Shown one piece after another: positions 11,186 to 22,930 of a stretch of DNA of 64,000 nt. The notes beneath the pieces were generated by a model, which was given only the letters and a program-made list of their open reading frames with translations, did not search any database and was not told where the DNA came from. Location of the stretch: NCBI GenBank assembly GCA_958496175.1, contig OY292277.1, forward strand, positions 50,355,050 to 50,419,049. The letters are read 5' to 3'. Within the stretch, counting starts at the first letter, position 1. Every line of letters begins with the position of its first letter. The position numbers and the translations under genes are program-made. The DNA comes from Sisyra terminalis. Lineage: Eukaryota; Arthropoda; Insecta; Neuroptera; Sisyridae.

Positions 11186-12650
11186 AAAATTATTACTTTA
11201 AAAGATGACTAAATAGATTATTTTTTTTCTGGTTGATCATAAAATTTTTGGGCCAAATCTTTTTCCATTTTTTTTTTGTAAATTCTATGGTGTATTGCCT
11301 TTAATAGTAATTACACCTTTAAGTTGTGACTCTTAAGCATTATATATTTGCATTTGTTAAAACATCAACAATTCTATATAATTGATGTAGAATAGGGTGA
11401 TTTTTTTTGACTTTTTTTTTTGTCCCATCATGAAATTTTGTTGGAAATACCAAAAAAAAAATTCTTTGAAAGTTTGAGCCCTTAATATTAATTTTAAGTC
11501 CTCGACCAAGACGTGTAAAGATTTCCCATTGAAAATACACGGAAACTCTGATTTTTTATTTTTGAATTTCTATATTTCAGCGGCATTTTATGGGATCGCT
11601 TTTACCGAAGATGATTTTTTCTCAGAATTACACGCTCTACAAAAGTGCCAATTGCGACAAAGTCGTAACTCACACCGGTGAGGTAGTACGGGCCACTGAA
11701 TCTGATTTTTCTATAAAATTCGCGTTTTTTTTGCATTTATCTCGTAAATAACAAGAGCTACGGAAAAATTATAAATAAAAAACTTGTAGAGAATTTAATT
11801 TCCTACAAAAAAGGTCATTTAGACCAAATCGCTGAGATCAATATTAAACGAGGTATTAAGCCTTGAATATATTTTTCTGTGAAATTTTTGCCGATCATTG
11901 ATTTAAACTTTAAAGCTTTAAATTAAGGGCTCAAACTTTCAGAGAATGTTTTTTTCGGTATTTCCAACAAAATTTCACGATGGGACCAAAAAAAGTCAAA
12001 AAAAAAATCACCCTAATGTAGAATGAAGAACAAGGTTAATAACTTTTAGTGATATCAATGCGTTGCATTGCAGGGAAAAGTTCTTCAAAAGAAATTTGAC
12101 ACTAAATTTAAATTGTTAAAAAATGATTAAATTAAATTGTTTTGAAATTTTTTTAACACTAAAAATCGAAACCTAGATTTATTTTTTCGTTTTAAAGCAG
12201 TAATCTCATGAAATTATCAGTGCCATCACCAAATATTATTTGTAAAACATGACTTAATAGATTAATATATTTTTTTGATAATCATATGATTTTTGGCCCA
12301 AATTTTTTTGCATTTTTTTTAAATTCTATGGTGTACTATCTTTAATCTTTAATAGTAATAACACCTTTATGGTGTGACTCATAAGCATTATATATTTGCA
12401 TTTGCATAAACATCAACAATGCAATATAATTGATAAGCGTTTAAACAATGCACAATGCATTTTTTTTTGTTAACAAATGTAGCCATGTAGAATGAAGAAC
12501 AAGGTTAATAATTTTAAGTGATTTCAATGAGTTGCATTGCAGGACAATGTTGTTCAATAGAAATTTTAACTCTTAAAATCCCCACCTAGATTAATTTTTT
12601 CGTCGTTATTATATTTTTAAGCAGTAACCTCATGAAATTATCAGTAACAT
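11186..12650. repeat. Tandem duplication of a ~410-bp block
   Basis: Two copies run head to tail. Shared landmarks are AAATTCTATGGTGTA (11280 and 12327), GCATTATATATTTGCATTTG (11337 and about 12385), GTAGAATGAAGAACAAGG (12018 and about 12486) and CTCATGAAATTATCAGT (12206 and about 12629). Without the 623-bp foldback insertion in the left copy, the period is about 410 bp. The right copy carries a ~50-bp stretch with GTTTAAACAATGCACAATGC that the left copy lacks. Confidence 0.9.
11393..12015. mobile_element. Foldback element, family F2, with 8-bp TSD
   Basis: It starts TAGGGTGATTTTTTTTGAC and ends AAAAAAAATCACCCTA. ATGTAGAA flanks it on both sides (11385-11392 and 12016-12023). The tandem partner copy has a single ATGTAGAA at about 12484, an internal empty site that fixes the ends. 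The arms share GTCCCATCGTGAAATTTTG-like and TTGGAAATACC sequence, then GCCCTTAATATTAAT. The left arm is long and includes CACACCGGTGAGG and CTACAAAAAAGGTC. The right arm is shortened compared with 42821-43619. No coding capacity. Confidence 0.92.
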
Positions 12651-12768
12651 CAGTTTATATTTTAACATAACAGATGATAAAATTTAGATCTCAGCTTTTT
12701 AAATAAGAAGACAATTCAGGTTGTTTAAGATCGGTTTTTTTATTTAATATTTTTATTATTCAATTAGC

Positions 12769-12803
12769 TACGTTTCGTTACTTATCGTAACTTCATCAGG
12801 CTT
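12769..12803 (-). ncRNA. Hammerhead-like ribozyme motif
   Basis: On the minus strand: CTGATGA (12793-12799), one extra A, hairpin GTTAC-GATAA-GTAAC, then GAAAC (12772-12776). The two conserved core strands and stem II of a hammerhead are present. The single base between CTGATGA and the stem departs from the textbook core. Stems I and III are not obvious. It mirrors the motif at 12842-12876. Confidence 0.5.
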
Positions 12804-12841
12804 CTTGATTCACAAAAATATTTTTTTTTTGTGAATCAAGA

Positions 12842-12876
12842 AGCCTGATGAAGTTACGATAAGTAACGAAACGTAG
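12842..12876 (+). ncRNA. Hammerhead-like ribozyme motif
   Basis: CTGATGA (12845-12851), one A, GTTAC-GATAA-GTAAC, then GAAAC (12868-12872). It is the plus-strand twin of the motif on the left arm of the palindrome. If transcribed through the whole palindrome, the long hairpin would compete with the ribozyme fold. Confidence 0.5.
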
Positions 12877-12930
12877 CTAATTGAATAATAAAAATATTAA
12901 ATAAAAAAAACGATCTTAAACAACCTTTGA

Positions 12931-13689
12931 ACCGAACATTGAAGAAATATAGAGACAAAATAAAAGCAATTAAAAGTTTGAGAACCAATAGCTTCGTGGT
13001 TCTTATTTCAATTGTCCCAACCCATTGCAATATACAACAATGAAAAGCTCTTCTTTTCAAATGACTGAATTTTTTTATTTATTTTATAAAAAAAAATATA
13101 CAAATTTTCTGGGAAAAAAATGAAGAAAACTTAACAGTTAGTACAACTACTTGAGGATTTGTAAGGTCAATAATTCGCTATATTATATTTACATGCTTTT
13201 TAATCGGATATGAGCGAAAATATAATGACAAATTCTTCAAGCTTTCAAGTGTTTGAAAATTTTTTGTTTCTCTATAAAATGTAGCCCCTTTTTTCAACAA
13301 ATAGGGGATGAACTTCCAAATAATAGATGTACCAGAAAAGAATGTAATTTTTTCAATAAACAATTAAAACATATAATTTTATAACAACTATTGATTTTAA
13401 AGCAATGATATAATCAGCCTCGATATTATCAATGTTTTGACATCTAGGGTGCAAATTTTTAATGCCATATTAGTTAAAATCAATTGATTACTGACAATAT
13501 CAAAAAAATATATTTTGACAATTCTTAAAATTTGAATTTTTTTACCCCTTAGTAAATATGGTAACGGTTGAAATAACTAGAAATCTGATTAAATAACTTC
13601 CTACAATTATAGGTAGGGTAACATCACCTCCCCCTTAAGTAATGTGTTATTTCCAGAGTATTGCAATATCTTTTTTGCAGCATAAAATT
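12931..13689. other. AT-rich spacer, nothing recognised
   Basis: No coding or repeat signal that I can support. Confidence 0.4.
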
Positions 13690-14570
13690 TTATCGGTTAA
13701 CCATTTTTGGACACTTTTGGGTATTTGACTAATTGATTAAGATTGATTAGGATTATTTGACAGCTCTTCAACCGTCTGGCATACATTTGGCACCATTTCC
13801 CCCCTTAACTTTTTATTGGATAAATTTTTTGTCATATTTCTTTGGTACCAGTTGAAGAAATGAAAATTATCGAATTTGAACTTAAAAAAGCTCATTTGGA
13901 ATTAATGAACTTTAAATGCACTTCGTTAAACATTGAAAATGTTTTTAAGTAACAACTTCGCGTTGCTATCCTGTGAAATTCGAATAGAATACAATAACGA
14001 ATTTATATTTTTTCGGGTTTTCGGTCCTACCATTTCAATATAGACTTTGGAATAAAAAATATTTTGTAACTTTTATTAAGTTGATAAATTACTCTAATAA
14101 TAAAATGTCTTTGGTACCACTTTGAAATAACTTTATCTGTTAAAAATTTTGGACACTTTTGGGTATTTGGACGCTTGATTAGGATTATTTGAAAGTTCTA
14201 CAACTTTCTGGCATACATTTGGCACCATTTCCCCCCTTAACTTTTATTGATTAAATTTTTTGGTCATATGTCGTTGGCACCAGTTAAAGAAATGAAAATG
14301 ATTGAATTTGAACTTAAAAAAGCTCATTTGGTATTAATGAAGTTTTAATGCACTTATATGAACATTGAAAATGTTTTAAGTATCAACTTTGCGTTGCTAC
14401 CCTGTGAAATTCGAAGAGCATACAATACCGAATTTATAATCTTTCAAGTTTTTGGCCCTACCATTTCAATATAGATTTCGGAATAAAAAATATTTTGCTA
14501 TTTTTACTAAGTTGATAAATTACTCTAATCATAAAATGTCTTTGGTACCACTTTGAAATAACTTAGAAGC
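13690..14570. repeat. Tandem duplication, ~442-bp unit
   Basis: Two head-to-tail copies share GGACACTTTTGGGTATTT (13709 and 14151), TCTGGCATACATTTGGCACC, ATTTCCCCCCTTAACTTT, CTTTGCGTTGCTA-like sequence, CCTACCATTTCAATATAG and AAAATGTCTTTGGTACCACT. Identity looks high but not perfect. No open frame spans either unit. Confidence 0.92.
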
Positions 14571-17040
14571 AAATAAATGGCAATTGAATGACTATTGATT
14601 TAAAAACAACATTTTTTTCTGGTACTCCTAATTGTATCCTAGAACTTACCTTATAATTTATTTTCACCAAATGTATGGATTTAATTCAAATTTCGTTAAT
14701 TGTCTTTTTATCAGAAAGATAATTGAAGCTGATATGAATAAAGGATTGATGATGATAATAACATTGAATATTGATTAAAAACTTTCGTATCAATCATCAG
14801 TTATTACCGTGTTCCCGTTACAATATATGAAATAATGAAACTTTTATCTTTATGTGTTTATAATATGTAATAAAAGGCTTTATACAATAAGTTAATATAT
14901 CGAGATAAAACACAACCCGAATAATTTACGAGGGTTATAATCAAACAAAAAATTCAATAGAATATTCTAAAAATATATAATGGAAATGAAAAATTATAAA
15001 AACTTTTGTGCAGTAGATTTTTTTTTGGGCTAAGAAATTTTCCGAAGTTTTTTTTTTATGGCAGAATTGTTTTGGAAAAAAAATGTAAAAGTGTGGATTA
15101 AATTTTATCTGAAATGTGTATTGTAGGGGATTAGATGAGAAAAGTTTCTAACGAAGGCAATTTTATATTGATTTGCTTAACTTTGTATTTTCGATGATTT
15201 GTGGTTTTTTGCTAACACTTGCAAAATCTGTAGCAAATGTTTGCCACTAAAATTACCATTTAGATTATATGTATTGTATATATATACTATCAATAGTTAA
15301 ACTACAAATGTAAAATACATAAAATATCAAATTGCTTCACTGCCATTGTCGTCTTACAAAGTTTCGTGCTGATTGAACAATAATTTGGAAACAGTGCAAA
15401 TTAGCATGAAGTTTGTGGTTGTTTGGCGTACGAAATCGGTTTGATTTGGGGTAGACGGTACAAATATAATATATGTATATATATGATATATGCATAAAAG
15501 GAAAATTTCAAGCTTTAATATCAAATTTTAAATTCATTGAACTTGAATCTCTGATATTTTCTTTTTTAAATGGTATCAATGAAGCGGTAAGATAGAAATT
15601 TGAATGGCAGTAATGTGGAAAATTTATTGGAAGAGACATTTTAATTTGTGTGCTTAAAAATTTATTTTTAAATTTACGTTAATTCCTATGATTTCATTTT
15701 TTTTCAACAACAATTCAGAAGATTCGTTTATGATAAGCTTATGAGAAAATGTATAAGTAGTTTTATTGAAAATGAGTAAAATACATTATAAAAGTAAATA
15801 GGCTTACATTTTTTGAGACATTTGAGCTTTTTGAAGCTTTTGACTGCAAAGTTTTACAGAGGAAAACTGTGACTTGAAAAAAATTTGCATCAAAAATTTG
15901 TTGGAGCTTGAAAACAAATATTAAAAACTTGCAATCTAAAAAGTGTTTCTAAAGCATATAATAATTTGAAACATTTATTACCCTTTACATGGGTAAACGT
16001 GATCGTAATTAACTCGCAATAGCTCTTTTTGCCAAGTTGATATACCAAAATTATCAATATTTTGAGATATCTGAGCAAAAAATTTCAACGTAAAAGCAGA
16101 GAATCATGCCAAAATTCACTCCAAGTGAATAAGTCGCTGAAAAATACGGCCAAAAAATCCACAATGCTAAATGTAAAGTGCCGATAATATAGAGAACTTT
16201 CCTCACACCTATAATTCCTCTCCGCACTTCTAAACTACTTTAAATGCTTGGGATGCTGGATTAAAAATAAATTGCTTACTTTCTTAAAAATTAGATGAAG
16301 GAAAATCAGCACTGAAGCGCTTTTAATAGACTAAGAAACCTGTTTTGTGATGCCTGATAGAATTTGGATCTGTAATTATTAAAGTACCTATGTTTAGTTC
16401 ACTTTCTTGATGTATAGCGCCAAAACGTGGACTCTCAAGATATCAGTGGCCAATGAATAAAATGGACATTTATATTTTTGGAAATTTGGTATATTTAACC
16501 AAAAAAGCTCTTGTTAAAGTCAATAAAGAATGTTAGCTTTACTGCATAACAAAAATTCGCAAGCTGGCTTACCTAAATACCTAAGTCATGTACTGAGGAA
16601 CGACTAAAATTGAGAAGCTTTGTTTATTATTTTCAAAAAAAGATCGAGGATAAACAAGAAATAGAAAGGAAAAACAAACATGGATGAGGAAAAATTAGTC
16701 GGCCTAAGCTTTCAGTAACTCATAAAATCTACAGATGGCAGACTAGGGATATAGCCTGATCAGGCAGGTAAGGATTAATCAATTGGCCACTGCAGATTTA
16801 AATTTAAAAGCTCCTGCTTATAATTTTGCCAGGAAGAGTATATAACCGCATCTCCCATTGTAATATATTTTGGTATTCAGGGTTTTATTACCTGATTTTA
16901 ACCCTTGAAAGCTGTGTTAATTGCATTTTCACACTACGTTGGAATGTGACCGATCTAACACATTTTGATTTTGATAAGTAACACTATATTACAAAATATA
17001 CTCAAATCAGAATCAATCATCAGAAGACTTCCAGAACAAG
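14571..17040. other. AT-rich block, no recognisable gene
   Basis: It contains TA-rich microsatellite patches (about 15275-15295 and 15465-15492). The part at 16200-16880 is somewhat less AT-rich and may be decayed mobile-element DNA, but I find no protein motif. The 3' edge leads into the PLE. Confidence 0.35.
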
Positions 17041-17059
17041 ACATCTAGAACGAAGCACG

Positions 17060-18640
17060 ATTTATCATAAAAAGAAATTACAAGAGTTTAAAATAAAATT
17101 TACATGAAACTATTAACAAAAATTAAATTTTCGTTCTATCAAGATCAATTGAACATTAACAATATAAAAGAAGAAATACACAAAAATAACGCTTATATCA
17201 CAAAAGTCGATAATGGAAAGATCCTCGTTATTATTTACAAGCATGAATTTACCAATAAAACGGAATAATTCATTAAAGAAAATAATATAATTCTCATGAA
17301 AAAAGATCCAATTTCGAACTTCACCAAAACTTTATATAGGACCATAAATAAAAGCAACTATCTTTTTGAAAACAAATTTTCAAAAAGGGTTCTCAAGTTC
17401 CAATACTTCCAGGTTTACCTAAAATCCATAAAATAAATATGCCAATCCGACCGGTAGTGGATTACAAACTTGCTCCTGGATATTGGTTAGCCAAAAAAAT
17501 AGTACAAACTATCAAATCAGGAATCATATTGAAAGAAAATTATTCATAGAAACACATTTGAATTTATGAATAATACTAAAAACCTAAAACTACCACAGAA
17601 CATCAAAATACCATCACTTGACATTGTCAACTTATACACAAATGTTCCTGTTGAAGAAACAATCAAAATTGTGGAATATAATCTAAGGACATCAAAAATA
17701 TATAATTATATGGTAATCAACGATTTAATGGACTTGTTAACCATCATCTTACAACAAAACTATTTCATTTTCAACCAAAAATTTTATCACCAAAAGGAAG
17801 TCTTGGCTATGGGTTCCCCGTAATCAGAACTACTAGCCGACATTTACATGAATCACTTTGAAAATAAATATATTATGAACAATACCTACAAAAATAAAGT
17901 AATATATTATGGAAGATATGTAGACGATACATTCATATTATTTTATGGAACTACCCGACAGATTGACAATATGGTATCCGATCTGAACAAAATTAATCAG
18001 AAAATAAAATTCACTTCAGAACACAAACTAAATGGAACAATTAACTTTTTAGACGCAACAATCACCAATGAAAATGGAAAGTTGTCATACAATAGATACA
18101 GAAAACCAACAACAATAAACATAACCATCCTTAAAACATCATTGAACCCAAGAAAACCAAAAAATGACAGTTTACAGTGTCTAGTATACAGAGGGATTAG
18201 GTTCCCTCTTAGCACCAAAGTTCGTGAAGAAGAAATTAAGATAATTAAACATATAGCCATTACTTACGGATACAACAGCTCAATCGTAGGCAAAATAATA
18301 TCGAAATTTACTTAAAAAATCCATTCTTCCAACTCCCCAAAAGAAAACAAAAAATTTATAAAATCAAACTTCAATAATATATTTTATTTTACAATCACCA
18401 ATTTCCTAAAGAAACTTAACTTCAATATTGCATTTTCCACAAACAACAATATGATGAAAATGTTTAAATCATTGGAAAACAACCAAATTACAACGAAAAA
18501 TAAAACCGGAGTATAAAAAATTAAATGTGGTTCCTGTGAAAAGTTCTACATTGTCCAAACTGGCAGATCTTTCGGAACTAGATATAGGGAACATATTGAT
18601 ATACACAAGATACAAAAATCATATTATTGGTAAAAATCTA
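17060..18640 (+). pseudogene. Penelope-like element RT and GIY-YIG relic
   Basis: The order of motifs identifies a PLE. LPGLPKIHKINMPIRPVV and DYKLAPGYWLAKK lie at 17403-17510. After a frameshift near 17550 come SLDIVNLYTNVPVEE (RT motif A, about 17610-17655), LAMGSP, LLADIYMNHF and the catalytic YGRYVDDTFILFYG (about 17905-17950). KIKCGSCEKFYIVQTGRSFG (about 18517-18575), the GIY-YIG endonuclease start with its CxxC box, follows. The encoded enzyme would reverse-transcribe and nick target DNA. In-frame stops at 17821 and 18514, a stop at 18313 and further shifts around 17270-17400 and 18376 show it is dead. It is interrupted after REHIDIH (about 18610) and resumes at 20038. Confidence 0.93.
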
Positions 18641-19329
18641 TAAAGTTTAAGTAAAAAATTCATTGATTGGTGGAATTCAAGATTGATCTTTGTACAGTGT
18701 GTTATGATGGGCCCATACATCCTGCGCCATTCAAATAACTACAGTGCCTTGATTTATACAAAGTAGGTTTAGTATTTCTCGTTTAAAGTGACTTTTGAGT
18801 ATAGAACATTTGGAACGGTATTTTTTTCGATTTATAATTCATATATCGCAAAGAAAATGATTGTAATTCAAATAATTTTTCTTTATAACTCTTAATAATA
18901 ATCCGAAATTAATATTTTTCAATTTAAAATTTACCTTTGAGGATGAAGATCGTTGATTTTGTAAGGGTTATTTTTCTTTGCACAATTAAGACTTTCGGTC
19001 TTAATAAAGATCCGTAAACTGAGAACCATAAGAATTTTTTTCTTGTCATATTTTGGCAAATTATTTTCTTATTCTAATTTTGATCACTATCGCGATCAAC
19101 GATCTTTGGTCTTATTGTTTTTAAAGCGAAATTGAGACTTACGATTTGAAGTCTTCAAATGAAGTCCAATAACTTTCTTTCACTGTTCATATTTATGATT
19201 GTACCGTCTACGAATCAAAGGTTGGAAAATCGCTTTCCACCAATTTTAATTGCACTATTTTACTCCTCCAAAGTGAGTTCTAGTATAATCTCTCCCACAA
19301 CAACTTCAAATTTTACAAAACACCTTTAT
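18641..19329. other. Unidentified DNA inside the broken PLE
   Basis: About 690 bp between the GIY-YIG break and the Jockey-like coding region. Faint traces such as RWKI near 19220 could be decayed LINE sequence, but I cannot support a domain. Confidence 0.4.
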
Positions 19330-20024
19330 GACGAAAATCATCAATGCTTAAAATGGAGTTGAAGTACCTCAGTGCAAACAAGCGAAATACCTGGGAATGT
19401 ACTTAGATAGACGGATGGCCTGGACATATCACATTAAGGAAAAAAGAAAACAGTTGAACCAAAAATTTGGAAAACTATACTGGCTGATTGGGCACAAGTC
19501 GCAACTATCTATTGAAAGCAAAATGGCGATATATAAGTCAGTATCGAAACCAATCTGGACGTACGGACTGGAACTTTGGGGTACAGCATCTCACTCCAAT
19601 ATAGAAATCATCCAGCGATTTCAATCCAAAACTCTAAGAAAAATAATAGGCGTACCATGGTATATCAACAACGACCGCATACACGAAGATCTTCAAATTG
19701 ATAAAGTCAAGGATGTTATTTCAAAGCGTGCTAAAAGTTACCAAATGAGACTGGACAACCATTCTAACCAGCTAGCCCTCAATTGGCTCGACAATAGCAC
19801 CGAGAATAGAAGACTAAAAGGACCCTCAATTTTGGAACTAACAGACCGATTCAAATAAAAAATAATTAATAAAAAGTGAATCAAATTAAATAGTTTAATT
19901 AATAAATAAATATTGAGTTGTGTTGGTGGACACGACCAATTCAAGAGCAGGACAAGACGACAAATTGCAATTATTGCCAAGAGGCAGATTGTGCAAATTA
20001 AGTGGAAATAAAAAAAAAAATTGA
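19330..20024 (+). pseudogene. Jockey-like LINE 3' half inserted in the PLE
   Basis: A stop-free stretch from about 19376 to 19858 encodes KYLGMYLDRRMAWTYHIKE, FGKLYWLIGHKSQLSIE, KPIWTYGLELWGTAS, IIQRFQSKTLRKIIGVPW and a tail ending LTDRFK before TAA. This is the RT thumb and C terminus of a Jockey-like LINE. It matches 6456-7218 closely, with a weaker match further upstream (NGVEVPQ at about 19350). The RT active site and endonuclease are missing, so the copy is 5'-truncated. The 3' tail includes TGCAATTATTGCCAAGAG and ends in an A-rich run at about 20010-20020, directly before PLE sequence resumes. The frame is better kept than in the other copy, suggesting a younger insertion or better preservation. 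Confidence 0.9.
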
Positions 20025-20037
20025 AACAAATTTTATG

Positions 20038-20181
20038 CCACTTATTTGCATGAAAATATCACAAATTAACACCCTGGAAGAATATGAAATATACAAAGCC
20101 AACAAAATAGATCCAAATAACATTCTTAACGATAAATTACATAAAATAATTTACCTTTATGGTTTACAACTGAAAAAATAA
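20038..20181 (+). pseudogene. PLE C-terminal tail with stop codon
   Basis: It reads LICMKISQINTLEEYEIYK, then IDPNNILNDKLHKII, to TAA at 20179-20181. This is the end of the GIY-YIG half of the PLE at 17060-18640, separated from it by the LINE insertion. The same residues appear at 6300-6420 on the other strand. Confidence 0.75.
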
Positions 20182-20184
20182 TCA

Positions 20185-20222
20185 TCCCTGATGATGATAG
20201 CCAAAAACTGTTGAAACGCGTA
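20185..20222 (+). ncRNA. Hammerhead-like motif after the PLE stop
   Basis: CTGATGA at 20188-20194, one T, a stem that pairs GATAG with CTGTT (two wobbles) and GAAAC at 20213-20217. It begins seven bases after the PLE stop codon. Published PLEs carry hammerhead ribozymes in their terminal repeats, so position and core agree. As in the other motifs here, one extra base follows CTGATGA. Confidence 0.55.
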
Positions 20223-20380
20223 GTAATAACGAAGAAATTGAGACATAGGACATATATTATTATTCTTTAATTTAAATCAGTAACTGACGGAAACTTTAAT
20301 TCATAATAATAATAATTCATTAATTAGTTGCGGATATATAAAAATTTCAATTTTTAAATCAAGTTTTAAATGAGGACAAC

Positions 20381-20689
20381 AATATAATAATTAAATTGTG
20401 GCCAATAAGGACGAAGCTTCTTATGGAATCTTATTTTTTTTTCGCCAACGTTTCGTCAGTTATTCCTGACTTCTTCAGGGCTTTATAATGAAAATACATA
20501 ACATTTAAAAAAAACAATACATTATTGTCAAAATTATAAATAAATAAATTACATTTCATAAGTCTTAGTCTATATAAATCTTAGTTAATTAATATGAAAT
20601 TTAACCAAAAAATAATTAAATTTCAATACCATTATTTAAATGCTAACCAAAAAAAAAAAACTTATTGCCCACAATTTGATTATTATATT
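20381..20689. mobile_element. Small inverted-repeat element with ribozyme-like motif
   Basis: The ends at 20381-20409 and 20661-20689 are inverted repeats matching at 27 of 29 positions (outer part AATATAATAATTAAATTGTG). The interior is AT-rich and non-coding and includes the motif at 20446-20482. It lies about 160 bp downstream of the PLE motif and may be a separate PLE terminal repeat in reverse orientation. Confidence 0.7.
20446..20482 (-). ncRNA. Hammerhead-like ribozyme motif
   Basis: On the minus strand: CTGAAGA (20472-20478), one A, a perfect hairpin GTCAG-GAATAA-CTGAC, then GAAAC (20450-20454). The seventh core position is A here; hammerheads tolerate any base there. Confidence 0.55.
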
Positions 20690-22774
20690 TAAAAAGACTA
20701 GAACTTAAACAACATGGAAAATGTTTCAAAAACCATATCAAATCATTTGCAAGGTATATTTCCTGTGAAAACCACCGAAAACAACAAAAAATTTGTTCAA
20801 AAACTTTAATTATAAAGTCTCTTTAACACTGCAGTACTTCCAAAACTTCACAGTTCATGAAATTTAAAAAGTTTCCCAAATTTACGTTGAGAACCTAATA
20901 CCAACTTTATCTTCCACTTTAAATCTTCAAATATAATTTGTCTGCTTACCAATTCATGACATGATCGAAATTTTGGCACTCTCCCGTTAATTGTGTGATT
21001 TCATTAGCCTCACGTAATCGTTATAACAGCAATGTATTGCTGCTAGAAACTCGAAAACTTTGTTCTCCCCATTTATAAATATAAATTATTTTTTTGAATT
21101 CTATAAATCACATCTATAAATGTAAAACTTGACTTATTTCTCTTCTCATTTTTAATAATAAATGGGAGAAACTATTAAGCGCGAGAATCAGCATTTTAAT
21201 GCTATTATAAATGACAGGTTTTTTTTTTTTGAAAAGTATATTTTTTTCAGGGGAAGATAACGTAGGAAAAATAATATATATTTGCATGCATTATAGATGG
21301 GTGTCTCGTAACTATTTTAATATACATATTTATATGTATGAAATTGTTGTGTCACGTTGAGAAAATATATTTGCATACCTAAAGACATTTTCCTACTGGG
21401 GAGTTATTCTAAATTTTTGTTCTTCAGTCGTAAATTCACGCCGTTTCTGGCACGCTATAATAATAATTTTTCATAGTGTTAATACGTCTAGTTAGTTACA
21501 TATTAGAGTAATGATATTTACGTGACTTTTACTCACTTCGCTCATTTATGTTCTTGGTTTTTAAACGATGAAAATCTACCGGAAAAAAATGGGCAATGTT
21601 TTCAGGCATCTGGTTCGACGAAAGTGAACCGTGCAATAATTCAAAATATTTTAAATTTACGTAGTGGCAACAATAGGGTATATATAAAAATACAGAAGGG
21701 ATGTAGACTATTATTAATATATATATATATAAAAAAATGTTTAAAATAAATGTGCCAGAAGTGAATTATATGGGAAAAATATTGGCGAGCATTCATCCAT
21801 TTTTCCACAATTTGTATGCAGTTTTTCCACACGTTTCGGTTCATTTACTTCTCTTGATAGTTTCCATAAATATGTGATCAAAATACCAATATTTTTCCTA
21901 TACATTGCAATTTGCAACATTGAATTGTTGTGCTCTATTTGTAGGCCATTGGCTCACGGGCAAAAGTTTAATTATTTAAACGAATTTATTCGCTGCGACA
22001 ATTTAACATCATCTACCCCAATTTGAGGGTGTGAGGTGTTTCTGGAAAATGATAAAAATATTTTTTTATCACAATTCGTTTATTTTGCGTTCCTATCCTT
22101 CCGTTTTCTATTTTCAATTTGTTTTTACACGTTTTTTTTTCGTGGTGGTGGTGGTGTTGGTGGTGGTGCAAATGGATATGAAAGTGCCGACCCGTGCGGG
22201 GGCGGCGAAATCTTCGTATAGAGACAAGGGACATCCGTTTTAAAAGGGTGTTACACGTGTGTAATTTCAGTGCGAACAATAAATTTTGTGCTCTCTGTTA
22301 TACTGCTCTCTTACAATACTATTATTTGTTCCATTGTTATATATTTTTATTTGAAACATTTTTAGTCTTTTTTTTTTTGTTATACTATTTGGTTTTTATA
22401 AATTGTGGTCGGATTTAATGTTGTGAAATGTAAAGCTACTACACAAGGTCATAACAAATGTAGGATTCCATTTATATTAGTGTATTTGGTGATTCATCAA
22501 AATTTACTCTCGAATTTCCACTTTAAACATAATTTGTTTTAGTCGTTATTGTTGCACTTCCATTGTATTAAAAATAACATAAAGCTACCAGAAGCACCTA
22601 ATAAATTTTCAACTGCACGTTTTTTTGAATCAAAGTTGATCAAATCCTTTTAATTTTTGATCAAAAATTAATGGAATTAATTATGCTTTTTTTCTTCGTT
22701 AATTAATAATAAATTATTTACTGATTATCTTCCTTTTCCAACTTTCAGAAATAAATATTAGAGCTTTTTTTTCC
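20690..22774. other. Mostly unique DNA with a (TGG)n patch
   Basis: No gene is recognised. The part at 21440-22280 is less AT-rich than its surroundings. The Gly- or His-rich open frames around 22030-22280 on both strands are products of a TGG microsatellite and lack splice signals. Confidence 0.35.
22141..22168. repeat. (TGG)n microsatellite
   Basis: GTGGTGGTGGTGGTG with one TTG interruption, next to a poly-T tract. It accounts for a poly-His frame on the minus strand and a poly-Gly frame on the plus strand. Confidence 0.85.
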
Positions 22775-22930
22775 TTTGATCTGGGGGCCTCTTCTGGGAG
22801 TTCCTCTGCACTACATCCTAAAAGGACTCTTGCGTCCCAGTTGGATTTTATTTCCAATTGGCAGATTTGCTTCTAAAATGAATCTAAACAGGATCTTTAT
22901 GTAAAGGGGCAGAGTAAACGAAATATTCTA
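22775..22930. repeat. Dispersed repeat fragment, likely LINE
   Basis: The stretch with AGTTCCTCTGCACTACATCC and TAAAAGGACTCTTGCG resembles 50820-50930 (AAAGTTCCTCTGTTTTACATCC), and more weakly 46240-46320. The 50.8-kb copy lies next to LINE RNase H relics, so this is probably a piece of the same element. No frame survives. Confidence 0.45.

Larger units (their letters stand above)
12666..12930. repeat. Palindrome carrying two hammerhead-like motifs
   Basis: Arms at about 12718-12823 and 12826-12926 are reverse complements over roughly 100 bp with few mismatches, so this could fold into one long hairpin. Each arm holds TCAAGAAGCCTGATGAAG and GTAACGAAACGTAGCTAATT. The left side has an extra outer segment (GATAAAATTTAGATCTCAG, AAGAAGACAATTCAGG) that also occurs at 28853 and 37972, so this is one of three copies of a repeat family. 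No protein is encoded. The layout resembles the inverted terminal copies seen around PLEs; that link is an inference. Confidence 0.9.

Noticed and set aside
22013..22279. His-rich (-) and Gly-rich (+) frames
   Set aside because: Both derive from the same TGG microsatellite and poly-T tract.
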